Shown: positions 1-6,428, numbered from the stretch's first letter. The stretch is DNA of 6,815 nucleotides from Limnochordia bacterium (GCA_007132255.1 SLOZ01000173.1:1-6815); one strand, 5' to 3'. The notes: generated by a model not told the origin, from the sequence alone. Numbers and translations: made by a program.

Positions 1-482
1 ATTTGGTATCCGCCTCTTCTCGAATTGCGAAGCACTGAAGAGTGTCGTGGTACCTGACACCCAAAAGGGCCAGAATCCTCGCTGCTCCATAGCAGCAGAA
101 TGCCGAATATCCATGTCCACATTTCACGCCAACCAACGTTCAACCCCTTGAATCCGCTGAGCTCTCAAAGAACGGTGCATCGAGTTTAAGCAAAGCCGTC
201 GTATCTTGATCAGTAGATGCTGTGACCTGTCAACGGCGCTTGTACCAACGATACATGTGTTTGAAACAGCACTGCGCCGTCGAACTCCGTGGTTGTCCAC
301 AGCGGTCTTGGTTCAACGAATCTCCCTTGCAGACCTCTTTCACAGAGAACAATGCGTGGTTTAGGCTCGAGCACGAAATGAGGCGCAGCAGGCATTTCAC
401 CGAGCTAAACTCGAACTGTTGAGCGTTGGAACAAGCTCAGCGAACAGGTTTCCGTGGAAGCGGTCCGCCTTGACACACTGTA
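1..482. other. Gene-free stretch downstream of the cyclase gene
   Basis: No convincing gene is visible. The short open frames here (for example 222-422 plus and 210-395 minus) have no recognisable domain, overlap each other antisense, and lack good ribosome binding sites. One minus-strand frame beginning with ATG at 122-120 stays open to the left edge and starts with a hydrophobic run (MWTWIFGILLLW), but it has no clear Shine-Dalgarno and only about 40 codons are visible, so it is not called. A small hairpin (GCTGCT, four-base loop, AGCAGC) lies at 81-96. No strong hairpin followed by a T-run is seen after the cyclase stop codon, so the terminator of that gene is not identified. Confidence 0.55.
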
Positions 483-2480
483 TCAAGATGGTGATTCGGC
501 CACCGCTTCCGCCGCATCCAACACGACGAGCTCTACTCGATTCTTTCCCTTTTCCTTCGCTACATACATGGCACGATCGGATGCCTCGACCAGCCCCTGC
601 GGGCTTCGCTCCCAAGTAGGTACGACAGTGGCCACACCCAAGGTAACGGTGACGAACTCACCCTCTACAGAAGCGGCTTGCGGTATCCTCAAGTCCCGGA
701 CGCCTTCCCGTATGCCTTCGGCAATCTGAGCAGCACCTATCCTTGGCGTTGCGGGAAGCAGCACCACAAACTCCTCGCCGCCGTATCGGACTACGATGTC
801 ACCAGCCCGGTTCACCGACTTTTCAAGCATCTGAGCTACCTTTTGGAGGCATTCGTCGCCGGCTAGGTGACCATGCTGGTCATTGAACGCTTTGAAATCA
901 TCAATGTCAACAAAAATCAGGGATAGGCTGTCCCCGGTGCGAAGCGCTCGTTTCCACTCGTGATCCAGCGACTCTTCAAACCGTCTCCGATTCCACAGCC
1001 CTGTCAGTGGATCCTTAAAAGAAAGCGTCGCCAGCGAGCGATTGGCTGCTTCCAGTTCAAGCTTCTGCGCCTCGACTCGCGAGTTTGCAGCCACTAGATC
1101 TTTAGTCCGCCGGGCAACGGTGGTTTCTAGGTTGTCATTTATGGATGCCAGTTCTAAGGTCATTTCTTCATTCTTCTTAAATGCTTGGGAAAACGTTATG
1201 GCGAGAACCAGCGAATGGGTAAATACAAAGGCCAGCATCCCCAAAGCTGATAGATTACCCATTCTCACAACGTGTTGAAAAGCGTGATAATCACTCCGGA
1301 GAATACTGAGGTAAAGAATGTCATTGCCCACAGTTAGAAAAAGGACTGCGGCCCCGGTGACGATGAAAACCGTTCCGGCTTCTCGTCGTCTGCTGACTCG
1401 CAGCAGCACGCTGATCACATAACCGATCACGAGCAGCGTGAAAACCTGAAAAAGCGGGTTGAAGACCGTAAATTGACGAGCTGGCAGGAACAGTACCAGA
1501 GTACTAAACGTCGCTACAACCACGGAACTCACACGAACCAGAGTTGGAGAGACGTAGGAAGGAAATACGCCTCGAAAGAACAGAATGATCACATGCACTC
1601 CCACGTAGTAGGTCAGCGTCTGGATCTTGTGAGCCAATTCCCAGTTGAGATTGGGGAACTGTTGGATGAAAAAGATCTGTCCGACAAACAGCGTTCGGAT
1701 GCTGACTAGGATACAGAATAGGCCAAAGTATAGAAGTGAGCGCTCTGATCGGCGATAGAAGAACAGGACCAGATGATAAATCCCCATAAGAAACAAACCA
1801 CCGAAGAGAAAGAGATCATACGCCAGCCTCCGGTGAGTCGCAGCTTGCACTTGGTCCGCTGTACCGAACTGAATTGATTCGAGGATTCCTCCACTGCGGT
1901 GGTGAAAATTCGCCGTTTGGATTATGAGTTCCACCGTCGAACCAGCCGGATAGAAAAAGACCTGTCGTGGCAAATACTGCGGAGTGACATCCTCGCGCAC
2001 TCTCCCCACTTCACCGGCGGCAGCGGCGGGTTCGCCATTGATCCACAGTCGATAGGCTGTGAGAATCCGGGGAAGATGGATTCCTAACAGCTGTTGACCT
2101 TCAGCGATCTTGATCTCGACTCGATACGTTGCATAACCCTGGCCCGGAAAGTCTTGTTCCTGCACTTGATAGCCATTCCATGCTCCCGGAACACTGACAT
2201 AGCCTACCATCTCGTGACTTTCGTTGCGAAAGTCTTCTGGTTCAAGCAGTTGTTCCCAATAGAACTCCCACTCACCATCTAAGTCTACGAGCCCATCCGT
2301 GAGGGCGTCTCCTCTAAGATCGATGGTTCCAGGTGATAAAGTCGATGCCTCGGCAGCGAAAGTAATACTCAGCAGTGCCAATAGACTCATCGCCAGGAGA
2401 AGGCCTATACGTCGTGTCGACTGCACTGCTTTATGTTCCCAGACGCCAGGAGCCCTATCCTGTGCGTTTTTCGTCCCCAT
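483..2480 (-). CDS. Membrane diguanylate cyclase, 7TMR-DISM sensor with C-terminal GGDEF domain
   Basis: A 665-residue inner-membrane enzyme predicted to make cyclic di-GMP from two GTP in response to a periplasmic signal. Domains seen: an N-terminal hydrophobic segment (about 25-42, possible signal peptide cut after AEA at 43-45); a periplasmic beta-rich region (about 52-205) with the WEFYWEQLL motif typical of 7TMR-DISMED2 domains, which are thought to bind carbohydrate-like ligands; about seven membrane segments (about 218-432); a coiled coil (about 435-485); and a GGDEF domain (487-655). The active site reads RYGGEEF (G567-F571). The metal and substrate residues FVDIDDFK (D525) and N533/D534 are present. 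An RxxD I-site (R558-D561) lies exactly five residues before GGEEF, so product inhibition is expected. The catalytic domain looks intact and active, and there is no EAL domain. ATG at 2480 is chosen because GGGAG lies 8 nt upstream; a GTG at 2495 would add five residues. The ligand is unknown. Confidence 0.93.
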   Translation of the reverse strand: MGTKNAQDRAPGVWEHKAVQSTRRIGLLLAMSLLALLSITFAAEASTLSPGTIDLRGDALTDGLVDLDGEWEFYWEQLLEPEDFRNESHEMVGYVSVPGAWNGYQVQEQDFPGQGYATYRVEIKIAEGQQLLGIHLPRILTAYRLWINGEPAAAAGEVGRVREDVTPQYLPRQVFFYPAGSTVELIIQTANFHHRSGGILESIQFGTADQVQAATHRRLAYDLFLFGGLFLMGIYHLVLFFYRRSERSLLYFGLFCILVSIRTLFVGQIFFIQQFPNLNWELAHKIQTLTYYVGVHVIILFFRGVFPSYVSPTLVRVSSVVVATFSTLVLFLPARQFTVFNPLFQVFTLLVIGYVISVLLRVSRRREAGTVFIVTGAAVLFLTVGNDILYLSILRSDYHAFQHVVRMGNLSALGMLAFVFTHSLVLAITFSQAFKKNEEMTLELASINDNLETTVARRTKDLVAANSRVEAQKLELEAANRSLATLSFKDPLTGLWNRRRFEESLDHEWKRALRTGDSLSLIFVDIDDFKAFNDQHGHLAGDECLQKVAQMLEKSVNRAGDIVVRYGGEEFVVLLPATPRIGAAQIAEGIREGVRDLRIPQAASVEGEFVTVTLGVATVVPTWERSPQGLVEASDRAMYVAKEKGKNRVELVVLDAAEAVAESPS

Positions 2481-2488
2481 CACAACCA

Positions 2489-2493
2489 CTCCC
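2489..2493 (-). promoter_or_regulatory. Ribosome binding site of the cyclase gene
   Basis: GGGAG on the minus strand lies 8 nt before the ATG at 2480-2478. This spacing favours that ATG over the in-frame GTG at 2495-2493, which overlaps the GGGAG itself and has only a weaker purine stretch (GAGAGGGCGGA) ahead of it. Confidence 0.6.
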
Positions 2494-2513
2494 ACTCCGC
2501 CCTCTCAAAGCAG

Positions 2514-2539
2514 GCAGCTCTGGATAACCCCAGAGCTGC
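2514..2539. repeat. Perfect 10-bp hairpin in front of the cyclase gene
   Basis: GCAGCTCTGG and its exact complement CCAGAGCTGC are separated by six bases. In the minus-strand transcript the hairpin ends 20 nt before the ribosome binding site of the cyclase. On that strand the bases after it (CTGCTTTGAG) are not a T-run, so it is a poor intrinsic terminator in this direction. On the plus strand it is followed by TTGTTGTTAT, but no plus-strand gene enters it. It could be an attenuator, a 5' leader structure, a late or bidirectional terminator for the ATPase transcript, or a protein-binding palindrome. Confidence 0.75.
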
Positions 2540-2552
2540 TTGTTGTTATCGC

Positions 2553-2574
2553 CCAAAATTTGGCGGCTTGCCAA
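2553..2574. repeat. Two overlapping short palindromes
   Basis: CCAAAATTTGG (2553-2563; five-base arms around one central base) overlaps a second small hairpin, TTGGC-GGCTT-GCCAA (2560-2574). Together they let this stretch fold in two mutually exclusive ways. Short palindromes of this size can occur by chance; they are listed because they sit among longer ones in the same gap. Confidence 0.4.
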
Positions 2575-2597
2575 GGCTGTTTTACCCCGAAAGATCT

Positions 2598-2632
2598 CCC
2601 ATTTGATCGGCTCCTAACATCCATCAAATGGG
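2598..2632. repeat. Perfect 10-bp inverted repeat, 15-nt spacer
   Basis: CCCATTTGAT at 2598-2607 and its exact complement ATCAAATGGG at 2623-2632 flank a 15-base spacer. It starts 56 bp past the stop codon of the copper ATPase gene. In the minus-strand transcript it would form a stem-loop followed by AGATCTTTCGG, which is not a clear terminator tail. It may be an mRNA 3' structure, a weak terminator, or an operator for the cyclase promoter. It does not resemble the known CueR, CsoR or CopY operator patterns that I can recall. Confidence 0.65.
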
Positions 2633-2677
2633 CCACTGTTTATCTGAAACTTCAGCATTCAGCCCCGTGTTCCTGCC

Positions 2678-2687
2678 GTTCATGAAC
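2678..2687. repeat. 10-bp palindrome abutting the ATPase stop codon
   Basis: GTTCATGAAC is a perfect self-complementary decamer directly after the TAA stop of the copper ATPase gene on the minus strand. A second near-palindrome, CTGAAACTTCAG (2644-2655; five-base arms, two-base centre), lies about 22 bp further along. Either could be a protein site, but no known regulator is recognised. Confidence 0.4.
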
Positions 2688-4808
2688 TTATGCTTTGAGC
2701 AGTCGTGCATTTACAGCCACAATCACCGTGCTCAGACTCATCAGGATTGCACCGAAGGCAGGACTCAAGACGATTCCCCATGGCGCCAGAACTCCAGCAG
2801 CAAGGGGTATGGCCACAATATTATATCCCGTTGCCCACGCTAGGTTCTGAACCATCTTTCTATAGGTCTTTCTGGACAGCTCCATAAGCGCCACAACATC
2901 GTTGGGGTCACTCTTCACAAGAACCACATCCGCAGTCTCCATGGCCACATCAGTTCCGGCACCAATGGCAATACCCAGATCAGCCGTTGCCAGGGCCGGG
3001 GCATCGTTGACTCCATCACCGGTCATGGCTACCTTCCAGCCCTTTTCTTTGATCTTCTTCACTTGGTCTGCCTTGTCATCGGGCAGAACCCCGGCATAGA
3101 CCTCTTCGATACCGAGCTGGCCGGCCACCCAATCCGCTACCCGTTGGTTGTCACCGGTCAGCATGATGGAGTGGACACCTCGCTCTTTCAACGCAGCGAT
3201 CGCTTCTTTGGCTGTGTCTCTCACCATATCAGCCAGCCCAATCATCCCAATTAGTTCATCCTCAAGCAGAACGAAAACAACCGTTTTTCCTTCTTCGCTC
3301 ATGTTGTCAAAACGTTCGTTGTCATGTGAGAGTTCCTTTTTCTCAACAAAACCGATGCTGACAACGTTGACCGACTTGCCATCGACCTTGCCTTCAATTC
3401 CCTCACCCGTAAGGGCTTGGAAATCCTCAATGTCCCCAAGGTCAATCTTGCGTTCTTTCGCTTCGTTTACGATCCCAGTAGCAATGGGATGTTCAGAGTT
3501 CTGCTCAAGACTGGCGGCAAGCCTGAGCACTTCTTGTTCTTCATAGCCTTCACCGGGAACAACATCGGTAACCCCGAACTCACCTTTAGTCAGCGTTCCG
3601 GTCTTGTCAAAAATAACGGCATTCAGATTTCGGGCGCCTTCAAAGTTGGCACGGTTCCTAATCAGAAGCCCCTTCTTGGCAGCTATGGTGGTCGAAACAG
3701 CAACGACCAGCGGTGAAGCAAGACCGAGGGCATGAGGACAGGTAATGACCATAACTGTGACCATTCTCTCAAGGGCTGTATCAAACTCGTATCCCAAGGC
3801 CACCCACACGAAAAGCGTAGTGAACCCTGCTGAGAGTGCTAGGTAGAACAGCCATTTGGCAGCCCGGTTAGTAAGATCCTGGGTCTTAGACTTCGTTTCC
3901 TGGGCTTCCCGGACCATGGTTACGACCTGGGAAAGGTAGGAATCTTCTCCTGTCTTCTGAACCTCAACCGTCAGCGATCCATCCTTATTCACAGCACCCC
4001 CGATGACCTCGTCATCTACGTTCTTGTCAACTGGAACGGACTCCCCCGTAAGCATGGATTCATCAACGGCAGACTGGCCTTCGACAATGACGCCATCCAC
4101 AGGAATTCGTTCTCCAGGCTTAACTAGAACCCTGTCATTGCTTTTGAGTTTGGAAAGGGGTACATCCTCAACATTTCCGTCATCGTCCAGTCGGTGTGCC
4201 TCATTCGGCATTAATTTAACCAGCTCTTCCAATGCATTGGAAGCCCCCATCACGGAACGCATCTCAATCCAGTGACCAAGAAGCATAATGTCTACCAAGG
4301 TTACAAGTTCCCAGAACAATTGCTTGCCTTCCCAGCCAAACACAACCATACTGCTGTACCCATACGCAATCGTAATGGCAAGACCTATCAAGGTCATCAT
4401 TCCGGGGTTCTTTTCCTTGAGTTCCTTGATGGCCCCTGTGAGAAACGGCCATCCACCATAAAAGAACACAATACTAGATAAACCAAAAAGAATGTAGGCA
4501 TCCCCGGCGAATCTCCAGTCAACGCCAAGAAACTCCTGAATCATCGGAGACAGGGCCAAGATTGGCAGCGTTAGGATCAGCGAAACGAAGAAGCGCCGCT
4601 TAAAATCCTCTACCATCTCCGCATGGTCATGACCTTCGTGACCAGAGTGGTCATCGTGGCTTGCATGCTCGTCGTGACTTTCTTGGCCATTGTGACCTTC
4701 ATGGTCATCGTGGTTCTTCTGACCACTGTTGGCCTTGTGATCGGTCTCTTTGTCCTTCTGACCAGCATCTTTTTTGGGTTCATGGTTCTCTTTGTCGTCC
4801 CGGCTCAT
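2688..4808 (-). CDS. copB: Copper-exporting P1B-type ATPase, CopB class (CPH motif)
   Basis: A 706-residue inner-membrane pump that uses ATP to export copper (CopB-class pumps are usually assigned Cu+, Cu2+ or Ag+). Seen in order: an acidic N-terminal tail with 12 His in residues 9-62; membrane segments at about 72-180; the actuator-domain loop TGES (254-257); the transport-site motif CPH (357-359); the phosphorylation motif DKTGTLT with D401; the SEHP motif of P1B ATPases (438-441); TGDN (551-554); and GDGVND (597-602). The last membrane helices carry N655-x6-YN-x4-P668 and MSLST (690-694), which fit the P1B-3 (CopB) signature. There is no N-terminal CxxC HMA domain, and the His tail probably replaces it. 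No catalytic residue is missing. The ATG at 4808 is chosen because AGGAGG lies 6 nt upstream; an in-frame start at 4919 would add 37 basic residues unlike the family. No copper chaperone or regulator gene lies next to it, so its regulation is not visible here. Metal preference remains an inference from the motif. Confidence 0.95.
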   Translation of the reverse strand: MSRDDKENHEPKKDAGQKDKETDHKANSGQKNHDDHEGHNGQESHDEHASHDDHSGHEGHDHAEMVEDFKRRFFVSLILTLPILALSPMIQEFLGVDWRFAGDAYILFGLSSIVFFYGGWPFLTGAIKELKEKNPGMMTLIGLAITIAYGYSSMVVFGWEGKQLFWELVTLVDIMLLGHWIEMRSVMGASNALEELVKLMPNEAHRLDDDGNVEDVPLSKLKSNDRVLVKPGERIPVDGVIVEGQSAVDESMLTGESVPVDKNVDDEVIGGAVNKDGSLTVEVQKTGEDSYLSQVVTMVREAQETKSKTQDLTNRAAKWLFYLALSAGFTTLFVWVALGYEFDTALERMVTVMVITCPHALGLASPLVVAVSTTIAAKKGLLIRNRANFEGARNLNAVIFDKTGTLTKGEFGVTDVVPGEGYEEQEVLRLAASLEQNSEHPIATGIVNEAKERKIDLGDIEDFQALTGEGIEGKVDGKSVNVVSIGFVEKKELSHDNERFDNMSEEGKTVVFVLLEDELIGMIGLADMVRDTAKEAIAALKERGVHSIMLTGDNQRVADWVAGQLGIEEVYAGVLPDDKADQVKKIKEKGWKVAMTGDGVNDAPALATADLGIAIGAGTDVAMETADVVLVKSDPNDVVALMELSRKTYRKMVQNLAWATGYNIVAIPLAAGVLAPWGIVLSPAFGAILMSLSTVIVAVNARLLKA
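4623..4712 (-). repeat. His/Asp/Gly-rich repetitive coding segment of the copper ATPase
   Basis: This segment codes for residues 33-62 of the ATPase, built from imperfect copies of HDDH, GHEGH and HDEH units; 10 of the 30 residues are His. At the DNA level, units related to GTCATGACCTTCGTG recur. The likely role is binding copper at the cytoplasmic N terminus, as in other CopB pumps. Such tracts commonly vary in length between strains through repeat slippage. Confidence 0.75.
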
Positions 4809-4814
4809 AGAATC

Positions 4815-4820
4815 CCTCCT
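4815..4820 (-). promoter_or_regulatory. Strong Shine-Dalgarno of the copper ATPase gene
   Basis: AGGAGG on the minus strand lies 6 nt before the ATG at 4808-4806. It is a consensus site at good spacing, and it decides the start against the upstream in-frame start at 4919. Confidence 0.85.
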
Positions 4821-4991
4821 ATGTCGTCTATGGCGACGTCCCTGTTTGGAGCAAACACCGCCGTCATTCATGGACACAAACCGCAAACACATGCGTCGAA
4901 ACAGCACCCGCACAGCCATGGCCCCGGCGTCTTCTTAGACCCCTTGGAACACTCGCTAGCCAGCGACCAGCTGCCTGCGACGTTGCTCTTT

Positions 4992-5019
4992 GAACGTTTC
5001 AATCCCAATTCTAACGTTC
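4992..5019. repeat. 7-bp inverted repeat containing AACGTT boxes
   Basis: GAACGTT (4992-4998) and AACGTTC (5013-5019) form an inverted repeat around a 14-base spacer. Each arm contains the palindrome AACGTT. A further palindrome, CCAACATTGG, follows at 5021-5030. The cluster lies about 185-220 bp upstream of the ATPase start and could hold regulator sites; no known motif is matched. Confidence 0.4.
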
Positions 5020-5079
5020 GCCAACATTGGAACCCAATCCTCCCGGCTTTCCGTAGTCTTCGTTAAGAAAGCGTGTCCA

Positions 5080-5112
5080 TTTTGGTGAATTCGAACGGTA
5101 CAGGCACCAAAA
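5080..5112. repeat. 8-bp inverted repeat
   Basis: TTTTGGTG (5080-5087) and its exact complement CACCAAAA (5105-5112) are separated by 17 bases, 272 bp or more upstream of the ATPase start. Candidate operator or transcript hairpin, but an 8-bp match could arise by chance in a region of this size. Confidence 0.4.
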
Positions 5113-5407
5113 CGTCGGAAACCAACAGGGTCGTCGGTTCTGGTTGTCAACGATAATGACCAGGGGCTGATTGGGGAACTCCGTTGGACACCCCCGGAAC
5201 AAGCACTATGTCAGAGTAAGTCACGCTGATGCAGTCTGGCTCAATTATGATTCCGTATCAGCACAAAAATACCACAGCGCTGTTCAGATGGGGCACCGAT
5301 GTAGTGCTCTAGTGACCGTAATCTGCCTTATACAATGAATCTCGCAGGTCTTATGAATCATCTCCCCGTCAGCTGGGCTAAAAGAACCCCACTGAAACCA
5401 AACCAAT

Positions 5408-5436
5408 GAGGCCTGGAAGCAGTGCCTCCAGACCTC
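5408..5436 (-). terminator. Probable terminator of the ABC transporter operon
   Basis: In the minus-strand transcript GAGGTCTGGA pairs with TCCAGGCCTC over 10 bp, with one G-U pair and a nine-base loop. It lies 90 bp past the permease stop codon and is followed by ATTGGTTTGGTTT, which is T-rich but not a continuous T-run. In the plus-strand reading the same position is a C-A mismatch, so the structure is better on the minus strand, the direction of the operon. It is a reasonable intrinsic terminator, possibly a leaky one. Confidence 0.55.
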
Positions 5437-5472
5437 GTTAGCTTATGGCATGCAATTTTCGAACGGGCAATC

Positions 5473-5496
5473 CCTATTGTCCTATTGTCCTGTTGA
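5473..5496. repeat. Tandem octamer, three units
   Basis: Two exact copies of CCTATTGT are followed at once by a degenerate third copy, CCTGTTGA. The repeat lies 30-53 bp past the permease stop codon and before the likely terminator. Probably a small slippage repeat. Confidence 0.6.
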
Positions 5497-5525
5497 CCCG
5501 AGTGACTTCGAGCGAGGAATAGCGT

Positions 5526-6377
5526 TTAACTCGTTGGTGGCTCCCAACGCTTGGCCAAACCTTGTGTAAGTCGGTCAATAATCACGGCCAAAATCACAAC
5601 ACTGATTCCTGCCTCGAAACCGGCTCCCACGTCAATGCGGTTAATCGAACGCAGCACTTCGTATCCTAAGCCGCCGCCACCAATCATCGAAGCAATGACG
5701 ACCATGGCGAGTGCCATCATTGTTGTTTGGTTCACACCAGCCAAGATCGAAGGCACAGCCAATGGCACACGAACTTCTTTCAACAGCTGCCAACGGGTCG
5801 CCCCAAAGGACAGCGCCGCTTCCTGCACATCGTCAGACACCTGTCGCAAACCCAGGTTTGTCAAACGAATAACCGGCGGCAGGCTGTAGACAATGGTCGC
5901 TAGTACGGCGGGCACACGACCGAGTCCAAAGAACATCAACGCGGGAATCAAATACACGAAACTTGGCATCGTCTGCATTAAATCCAGCAGCGGTCTAACC
6001 AAACCCGCAATCAGATTTGACTCCGCCATCAAGACTCCCACCGGAATCCCAATGACAATTGATACAATCACTGCCGTCAAAATGACCGACAACGTGACCA
6101 CCGCCAGCTCCCAGAGTCCAAATATGCCGATAACTAAGGGCAAGGACATTAGAACAATTGTTGTCAGAATGCTCTTGGTCGTGAACCAAGCGAGCACACA
6201 GATAACCACGATATACAGCCACCATGGCAGTGCTGTTAGCACTTCGTTCAGAAAGAGTAACAGCGTTAAGATTGTCGACGAAATTCCGTCGAAGAGTCCC
6301 TGGAATGTGTGGAGCATCCAGTTGACAAGATCATTGATTGGTTCAGCGACATGGTACTCCCACTGTTCTGGAAACAA
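5526..6377 (-). CDS. Glycine betaine/proline-type ABC transporter permease (ProW/OpuAB family)
   Basis: A 283-residue membrane subunit of an osmoprotectant importer for glycine betaine, proline betaine, choline or similar quaternary amines. The N terminus (about 11-31, with NDLVNWML and FDGI) aligns by eye with OpuAB. Hydrophobic segments follow at about 34-50, 52-66, 71-89, 92-117, 138-170, 219-235 and 256-268. The family hallmark LDLMQTMPSFVYLIPA is at 131-146. The EAA coupling loop, EAALSFGATRW with a following VPLA, is at 186-207; it contacts the ATP-binding subunit. Length is normal for OpuAB-type proteins. The start is TTG: an in-frame TGA nine bases upstream excludes any longer form, and GGGAGG lies 10 nt before it. 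It follows the ATP-binding gene by 51 bp, as expected for one operon. No substrate-binding protein gene follows. Substrate is inferred from family only. Confidence 0.9.
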   Translation of the reverse strand: MFPEQWEYHVAEPINDLVNWMLHTFQGLFDGISSTILTLLLFLNEVLTALPWWLYIVVICVLAWFTTKSILTTIVLMSLPLVIGIFGLWELAVVTLSVILTAVIVSIVIGIPVGVLMAESNLIAGLVRPLLDLMQTMPSFVYLIPALMFFGLGRVPAVLATIVYSLPPVIRLTNLGLRQVSDDVQEAALSFGATRWQLLKEVRVPLAVPSILAGVNQTTMMALAMVVIASMIGGGGLGYEVLRSINRIDVGAGFEAGISVVILAVIIDRLTQGLAKRWEPPTS

Positions 6378-6387
6378 AGAACATCAC

Positions 6388-6393
6388 CCTCCC
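6388..6393 (-). promoter_or_regulatory. Ribosome binding site of the permease gene
   Basis: GGGAGG on the minus strand lies 10 nt before the TTG start at 6377-6375. An out-of-frame ATG (6384-6382) lies only 3 nt after it, too close for efficient use. This placement supports TTG as the true start. Confidence 0.6.
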
Positions 6394-6428
6394 TACCTTA
6401 GACGATTCTGAATAGCACACGATCGTGT

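Larger units (their letters stand above)
4809..5525. other. Long gene-free region upstream of the copper ATPase
   Basis: About 700 bp separate the permease stop codon from the ATPase start. Two overlapping minus-strand frames at 4956-5150 and 5011-5202 are open for about 60-85 codons each, but neither resembles a family I know, they overlap in different frames, and neither has a good ribosome binding site. The region contains a probable terminator, inverted repeats and a tandem octamer, listed separately. The ATPase promoter must lie either here or further upstream by read-through, but I find no pair of -35 and -10 boxes good enough to call. A TATAAG hexamer on the minus strand near 5328-5333 lacks a matching -35. 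No known riboswitch was recognised. Confidence 0.6.

Noticed and set aside
210..422. Short frames on both strands left of the cyclase gene
   Set aside because: They are antisense to each other, have no recognisable motif, and have weak initiation signals.
397..425. Sequence reminiscent of an integron attC end (GTTCGAGTTTAG on the minus strand)
   Set aside because: There is no matching partner half-site, no cassette-like array and no integrase. The resemblance is to a short degenerate motif only.
2481..2495. GTG start for the cyclase at 2495
   Set aside because: It is possible, but the ATG at 2480 has GGGAG at 8 nt and the GTG overlaps that site. The difference is five residues.
4809..4919. 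Longer start for the copper ATPase at 4919 (37 extra residues)
   Set aside because: The extension is Arg-rich and unlike the family, and a consensus AGGAGG sits 6 nt before the ATG at 4808.
4623..5066. Plus-strand hydrophobic open frame of 147 codons
   Set aside because: It is antisense to the His-rich start of the ATPase gene. The Val/Thr/Met-rich look comes from reading His, Asp and Glu codons backwards, and it runs across the true start region.
5130..5162. TTGACA on the minus strand as a -35 box for the copper ATPase
   Set aside because: At 17 nt spacing the downstream hexamer is TGTTGG, which is not a -10 box, and the position is over 300 bp from the start codon.
4956..5202. Two overlapping minus-strand frames of about 60-85 codons
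   Set aside because: They overlap in different frames, have no family resemblance I can name, and lack good ribosome binding sites. They are kept only as a possible degraded gene in the gap finding.
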